Assembly: GCA_965153455.1 (NCBI GenBank)
Contig: OZ234495.1
Location: forward strand, 16,178,875-16,242,874
Source of the DNA: Sphagnum compactum
Lineage: Eukaryota > Bryophyta > Sphagnopsida > Sphagnales
Direction of reading: 5' to 3'
DNA length: 64,000 bases
Shown here: positions 59,171 through 64,000 of the stretch, piece by piece
Numbering within the stretch: the first letter of the stretch is position 1
How the letters are laid out: each line of letters starts with the position of its first letter
The notes under the pieces: generated by a model
The model's input: only the letters and a program-made list of their open reading frames with translations
Databases searched by the model: none
Told to the model about the DNA's origin: nothing
Translations under genes and position numbers: made by a program

Positions 59171-59195
59171 GGGGGGGGGGGGGGGGGGGGGGGGG
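59171..59195. repeat. G25 tract
   Basis: About 25 consecutive G, preceded by GGGGGTTTTT, 280 bases from the C30 tract and complementary to it. It lies in the probable distal promoter of the NAT gene. Confidence 0.9.
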
Positions 59196-59902
59196 AGAAG
59201 GGTTTTGTTAAGGGACGTCCTATAGGATGAAACGGAGGTGGTTTTTTCTTAATTTAATTTTTACTCCTGTTTATATTTATATATATTTGGGATTAAGTTA
59301 AATAAAATAAACTCAACTAAACTAAATATAAACTAAATATATGAATTTGGGATTTAGTAAGGTTTGTGAATGATTTGAGGACAAGTCCACTTTTATAACT
59401 TTACATTAGTACTTTTACTCTAAAATTAGAATTTGGGGGTCTTTTGGGGTTTTTTTCTCCATACATAGTTAGGTTGGGCACTTGAAGCAAGAAAGATTTT
59501 TGTCATCACCATACCTATGTACTAGACGACAACAATTTTGACTTTTATTATTCATTGGAAACAAAAACAGATTTGGGCACCGTCTACATATATAGTGTAG
59601 ACCGAGCATGCCTTCACTCATTAAAATGTTTGGGAGTGGTTGTAGTTTCTTAAGAGTCCTGACTTGACTGACTGACTATTGTCTATCAAGCAAGTAAAGA
59701 GTAGGCACAAAATACACCCAAAATGTGTGTGTGTGTGTGTACAATTGTCCAAACTTCAATTTGCTTCTGGTTCATTTGCAAACACAAAATGTGGTGTCGA
59801 GAACAGTGTTTGATAGATATTGAACTGTAGTGACTTCGTCAAATAACACTAGGTTTTTTTTATGCTCTAGATTGGGTCCCTAGCTGGCAGGTTTAAACGA
59901 GC

Positions 59903-60022
59903 ACAACAACAACAACGGTATAATAAAATGAGACGTGGTCCACACAAATGAGCATGGCCACCACCACAACAACAACAACGGTATAATAAAATGAGACGTG
60001 GTCCACACAAATGAGCATGGTT
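59903..60022. repeat. 63-bp tandem duplication
   Basis: The phrase ACAACAACAACGGTATAATA through AGACGTGGTCCACACAAATGAGCATGG occurs twice, near-identically, with a period of 63 bases (first CGG at 59916, second at 59979). It is a recent local duplication containing an (AAC)n stretch. Confidence 0.9.
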
Positions 60023-63000
60023 CACATGGTTCTAAACAATGAGTCTTGAGGCCACTAAGTATAGTTAATAAAAAACTAGGCCGTTTTTCTTTTGTAGTGT
60101 AGTTGTAGCACTTTGTACAAGGCAAGAATCTGAGTGTATGTCCTTATGGGTTGGTTCTTAATGGACCTCCCAAAGACCCCCTTGTGCTTTACCCCAAGGT
60201 AGTAGTAGTTAGTGAGGAGGAATTGAGGATATTCTAGTTGTTCATTAAAAAAAACAATGTCTTAGAATTTTTCTAGTGTAACTAGAGGGCATGCTATAAT
60301 GCACAAAATTATTCCTATTTCCCACGATGAGTGAGGTGTGAGAGGTTGTTTTGTTTTTCCTGGTGGGTGCTTTTTTTTTTTCAAAACACGAAGTAAAGGC
60401 CCCCTAATCTGAAGGTTGCATCAATTTTTATGCTGCATGAAGCTCAAGGGTCTAGAGAATTACTTGAAATCGGAAGGGCTTGTGCTAAGCTCTTGCCTCC
60501 CTCACACACCCTTTATTTCAATAATGCCCTCACTCTCACACGCTTTACCTTACTCATGATTTGAAGTTTTGAGGCCCGTCATTGGCTTAGGCCATGCAAT
60601 TTCAAATAAATAAGGAACAACCTGATCCTAATGTTAAATAAAATATAACAAGTGAACTCGACTAAGGTATTTTGCACCCAACCCATACCTTGGATACTCC
60701 TGTGTGGATTTTTTTTTCATACCTTCAATGATGAATTACACACAAATCTGAACTTCTGGACTGGATGATGGCCAGTCCACCTATCTCACAAATCAAACCC
60801 CAAATTAAAAAATTAAAAAATTAAAAAAAAAAAAAAAACCCCTTCAAGTTGGGTACTTAAATTACTTCACACTAACTATTATCTACAATAATGTGGCATA
60901 CTAAACAATTAATTCTTGTTGGAGCCCTATAAACAGTTTTAAAGTATTAGAGGATGGGCTATGGACAACCCATTTTGCCACATGCTCAACCCAGGTGAAT
61001 CAGCTAACCACAACTCAGATTCCCTGTTGTTAAAAGTCGGTGTCTAGAATTAAGAATTGGACTCTGCTGCCCAATACAAAAGTGCTGCTTCTCCCCCCTT
61101 TGAAGAAGAAGGCAGGCAGCTGGGAAGGGAGAGCTGAATAGTCTTGGGACAGATCTTTGATAGTATTACTTAACCCAATACAATTTTTTTTTTTGCAACT
61201 TCGAGAAGTGTGGAAGTTGGCTTTAGAACAAAAAGGTTCCACAAGTGGGAAGCATGGCGAGCTCTTGTCTGCAAAAAAAAACTCATCAGAGACAGTACTT
61301 GATGATTCTCGAGAGTCAGGAGTTTGCAAATGTGTGGTTGGATTCGGCAAATCTTCCAGATCACCTGACCCTGCACCCACCAGTGCACGATCCATTGGAA
61401 ACCTCCTGCCATGACGCAGTTGAGTTTCAATCACAACTAAGTGACTTCAGGTTCCTCGTTGATAACCTACCTAGTAAACCCCTCTTACTTTCTCATCACA
61501 TTACCTATGTGAAGGTCAATTCACACACTTAAGGATGCTGTTGGTGAATGGATTCCTAGATTTCTATTCTTTTGTTTTTTTCATCAACACTAAACCGAAA
61601 ATTTAAGAAACCAAAAAAAAACTTGTGAAATAATGGTTCCGTATCTTTGATCACGTCATTGTGAAGAAGCTTTTCAACAATGGTTCCACATTTTGGCACA
61701 AGCTTCTTCGCACATAGTTTCACAAGAGGCCAGTGCAAGTTGGAACACAAGTAGGCAAACAACTTTGCACATCAATTCATAGGTCATTGCAAGCTCACAT
61801 GCAAACAATTCAACAAACAAGCTCACAAGTACAAGCAAGGTTAAACTTGCATGCAAACAAACTAATAGCCGCTTGAAGACAAGGTCAAGGTAACAAAAGG
61901 AACAAGGTTTAATGGTGGAGAAGCTTTGATTCCTAGGCAACCACAAGACAATTGAGAGCACAATGAAATATGTCATTTCTTGCAAACACAACAAACACAC
62001 AACTTTAAAAAATCAAAAGAATAGCAAATTCAAGAAACAACCCAATGGGAAAAAATGATGTGGATTGTGCAAATTTTAAGTGAGAATGAAGGAAAATGCT
62101 TTAAATCACAAGATGCATGAAATGATACAAATTGCAAATTTAGAACATTTGAACAATTCAACTTCAAATTCTAGTTGACTTCAATTGAATTGTTTAGACC
62201 ACATTTTATTTATAGTTGGGATGCACTGTAAACATAATAAACATTCAAGAATTTGAGAAAACAAAATTGCGCGGTTTCAACATCCAACACATCTACATTT
62301 TTACAACCTATTGTTCTCTAGATATTGTTCTATTGAAATGCCCTAATTCACCTCAAAAATCTTTCCTACTTGTAAAACAAGCCCAACATGAAACACACAT
62401 ACCTTATCACCTTAAACCCCTTGATCAATTGTTCTTTTCACATCATTTCTAGCTTTTAGCACATTTTTTGTCTCTAGTTGGAACAATAACTCATCAATGT
62501 TAGTGCATTTTCCATTCAAAATCATGTTATGTAACATGCAATAACAAATGACCACATTTGAAAATAATAACAAATTAATGTTCAATGACATAATCTTAGG
62601 TTTGTCAAATGTTATCTAGGTGAAGAACTATGATGATTCCCAATTTTTCAATATAATGCAAACCCAAAACACACTCCCTAACTCCCAATAGGAAACAGGC
62701 ATGAAAACTTCAAGATTAAACTAGGACAAGTTAGTTAAGTTGGATTCAAAAGAAAATCAATTAGCACAAACAAACAAAAATCATAAATAAATATAAATTG
62801 AACCCAAAATGATGTCATGGACAAAATCACAAAAGACATGTCTCACATGACTCATCATGACTTGAACTTGGGAAAAAAATCATCCCTCTCCTCCTTATAT
62901 TATATTTTAAAGATGATATTCTTTTAGAATAATAAATATAATTTTTTCTTGACATCATAACAATCTACTATTATTAATGAACTTTGTGAATAACAATAGT

Positions 63001-64000
63001 TGGTGTTCAATAACTATAGGTTCATAACAACATGTGTGAATGGAGATCAGGTCAAAATAATGATCATAAGTTAAGGTTAGAATAATGATTATGTTGTTAG
63101 CATGAATGCATGTTTAATAAGTGTTTGTTAATGTGCACCTACTGGAGTAAACTACACTTTGGTGTGAAGCAGTAGCCTTAAATAAGTATAATAAGTAAGT
63201 ATTAAGTAGGTAAGGAATGTAAATGTCTAAGGTAGAGCCCTAGGATGAGGACATACCCAAAATAAGGGACCTAGAACTTGAATATTACTTAGCATTTTGG
63301 GATTGTCTTGTAGTGGGCTTTACCCATCATTGAACATGAGGTAAAGGTTGCCATGAACCTAAACAAATATACAATAGATCGAAAGCCATATGAGGGGGAA
63401 GGTTCTAATGCCTACTTATAAGCTTAAGGTTGTTCCCATTTTGAAGTAGTATGCATAGTTTATTAACAAATAATTGCATATTCCATCTTTCTTATGTTCC
63501 AATTAAAAACCATCGTCTTCTCTACGATGGATATTCATGCATATAAGGTGCCCTCCACTAGGAAATTCCTTCGAGTGACAAATGTGATTACTAAATAAGT
63601 AATCAAATAGACAAGGTGCTTGGTGACCACTAGATAGATACATGTGGATGGTTAGCATATAGCCAACCATCATAGTTGAAGACAGGACATGAAATACAAT
63701 GAATTATGTGTTTTCTAACCACACACCATCCATCTTGCATGGTAGTGTGTGTGCTTGGTTCGATATGGCCATTCATACGGATTAAAGTTGTGGTTGGATT
63801 GGCAAATCCTAGACACATCATTCGGAATGTAAGTGGAGAGTTTTGCATATGAAAGTTGGAATCACTTGTATCATTCTTCAGAGTGCTTGCAAGGAGGAGA
63901 TCACCTTTCAATTCTTCCCTAACACTTCCACCTTTAAGGTTTAGGTTTCAGGCCCCTAATTCTGAAGAAAAAATCAGCATTAATTATTGAAAATAATTTA
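60023..64000. other. Intergenic region, no gene recognised
   Basis: AT-rich with (AATTAAAA)n-like runs near 60805. A less AT-rich patch at 61040-61440 has open frames on both strands (134 codons minus, 85-95 codons plus), none with a family I recognise. 61660-61980 is rich in the phrase CAAGCTT/CAACAA. From 62000 to the end there is only AT-rich sequence with no supported feature. Confidence 0.5.

Noticed and set aside
61030-61434. Overlapping open frames on both strands
   Set aside because: No family recognised in any frame, and no consistent exon structure could be built. A translated search giving a conserved hit would change this.

Overview
The window is nuclear DNA from a land plant. 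Genes are split by short GT-AG introns, the proteins are plant types (HVA22-like, chlorophyll dephytylase, nucleobase-ascorbate transporter, thioredoxin o-like), and plant telomere-type AAACCCT repeats and telo-boxes are scattered throughout. The left edge carries the last three exons of IFT46, an intraflagellar-transport protein. Plants that lack motile sperm have lost the IFT genes, so this points to a lineage with flagellate sperm (bryophyte, lycophyte, fern, cycad or Ginkgo). The repeat-rich, AT-rich intergenic DNA and a decayed hAT-like element make a fern or lycophyte my best guess, but the sequence does not settle it.

Layout. 1-1045: 3' end of IFT46 (+). 1046-7492: AT-rich spacer. 7493-8607: mitochondrial p32/MAM33-like gene (+). 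10266-12793: ZNRD2-like zinc-ribbon gene (-), convergent with it. 12794-20059: repeat-dense spacer. About 20060-24802: acid-lipase-family gene (+). 26071-28544: thioredoxin o-like gene (-) with an altered active site. 28966-30447: weak candidate small gene (+). 32746-34753: HVA22-like gene (+). 36061-39757: CLD1-like chloroplast hydrolase (-). 41366-43409: RPL18 (-), head to head with RPL10 (43764-45505, +) across a 354-bp shared promoter. 48830-51005: hAT-like transposase relic. 54916-58519: nucleobase-ascorbate transporter (-). 58520-64000: no gene recognised.

The genes are ordinary single-copy housekeeping or organelle genes and do not form a pathway. The one clear regulatory unit is the RPL18/RPL10 bidirectional promoter, with telo-boxes and a site II motif. 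The most unusual items are the SDSC thioredoxin, the IFT46 fragment, a lipase with a degenerate exon duplication and an unusual nucleophile elbow, a telomere-repeat hairpin, and several gene-associated minisatellites. Exon structures were assembled by hand from reading frame, splice consensus and remembered family alignments. No database search was run.
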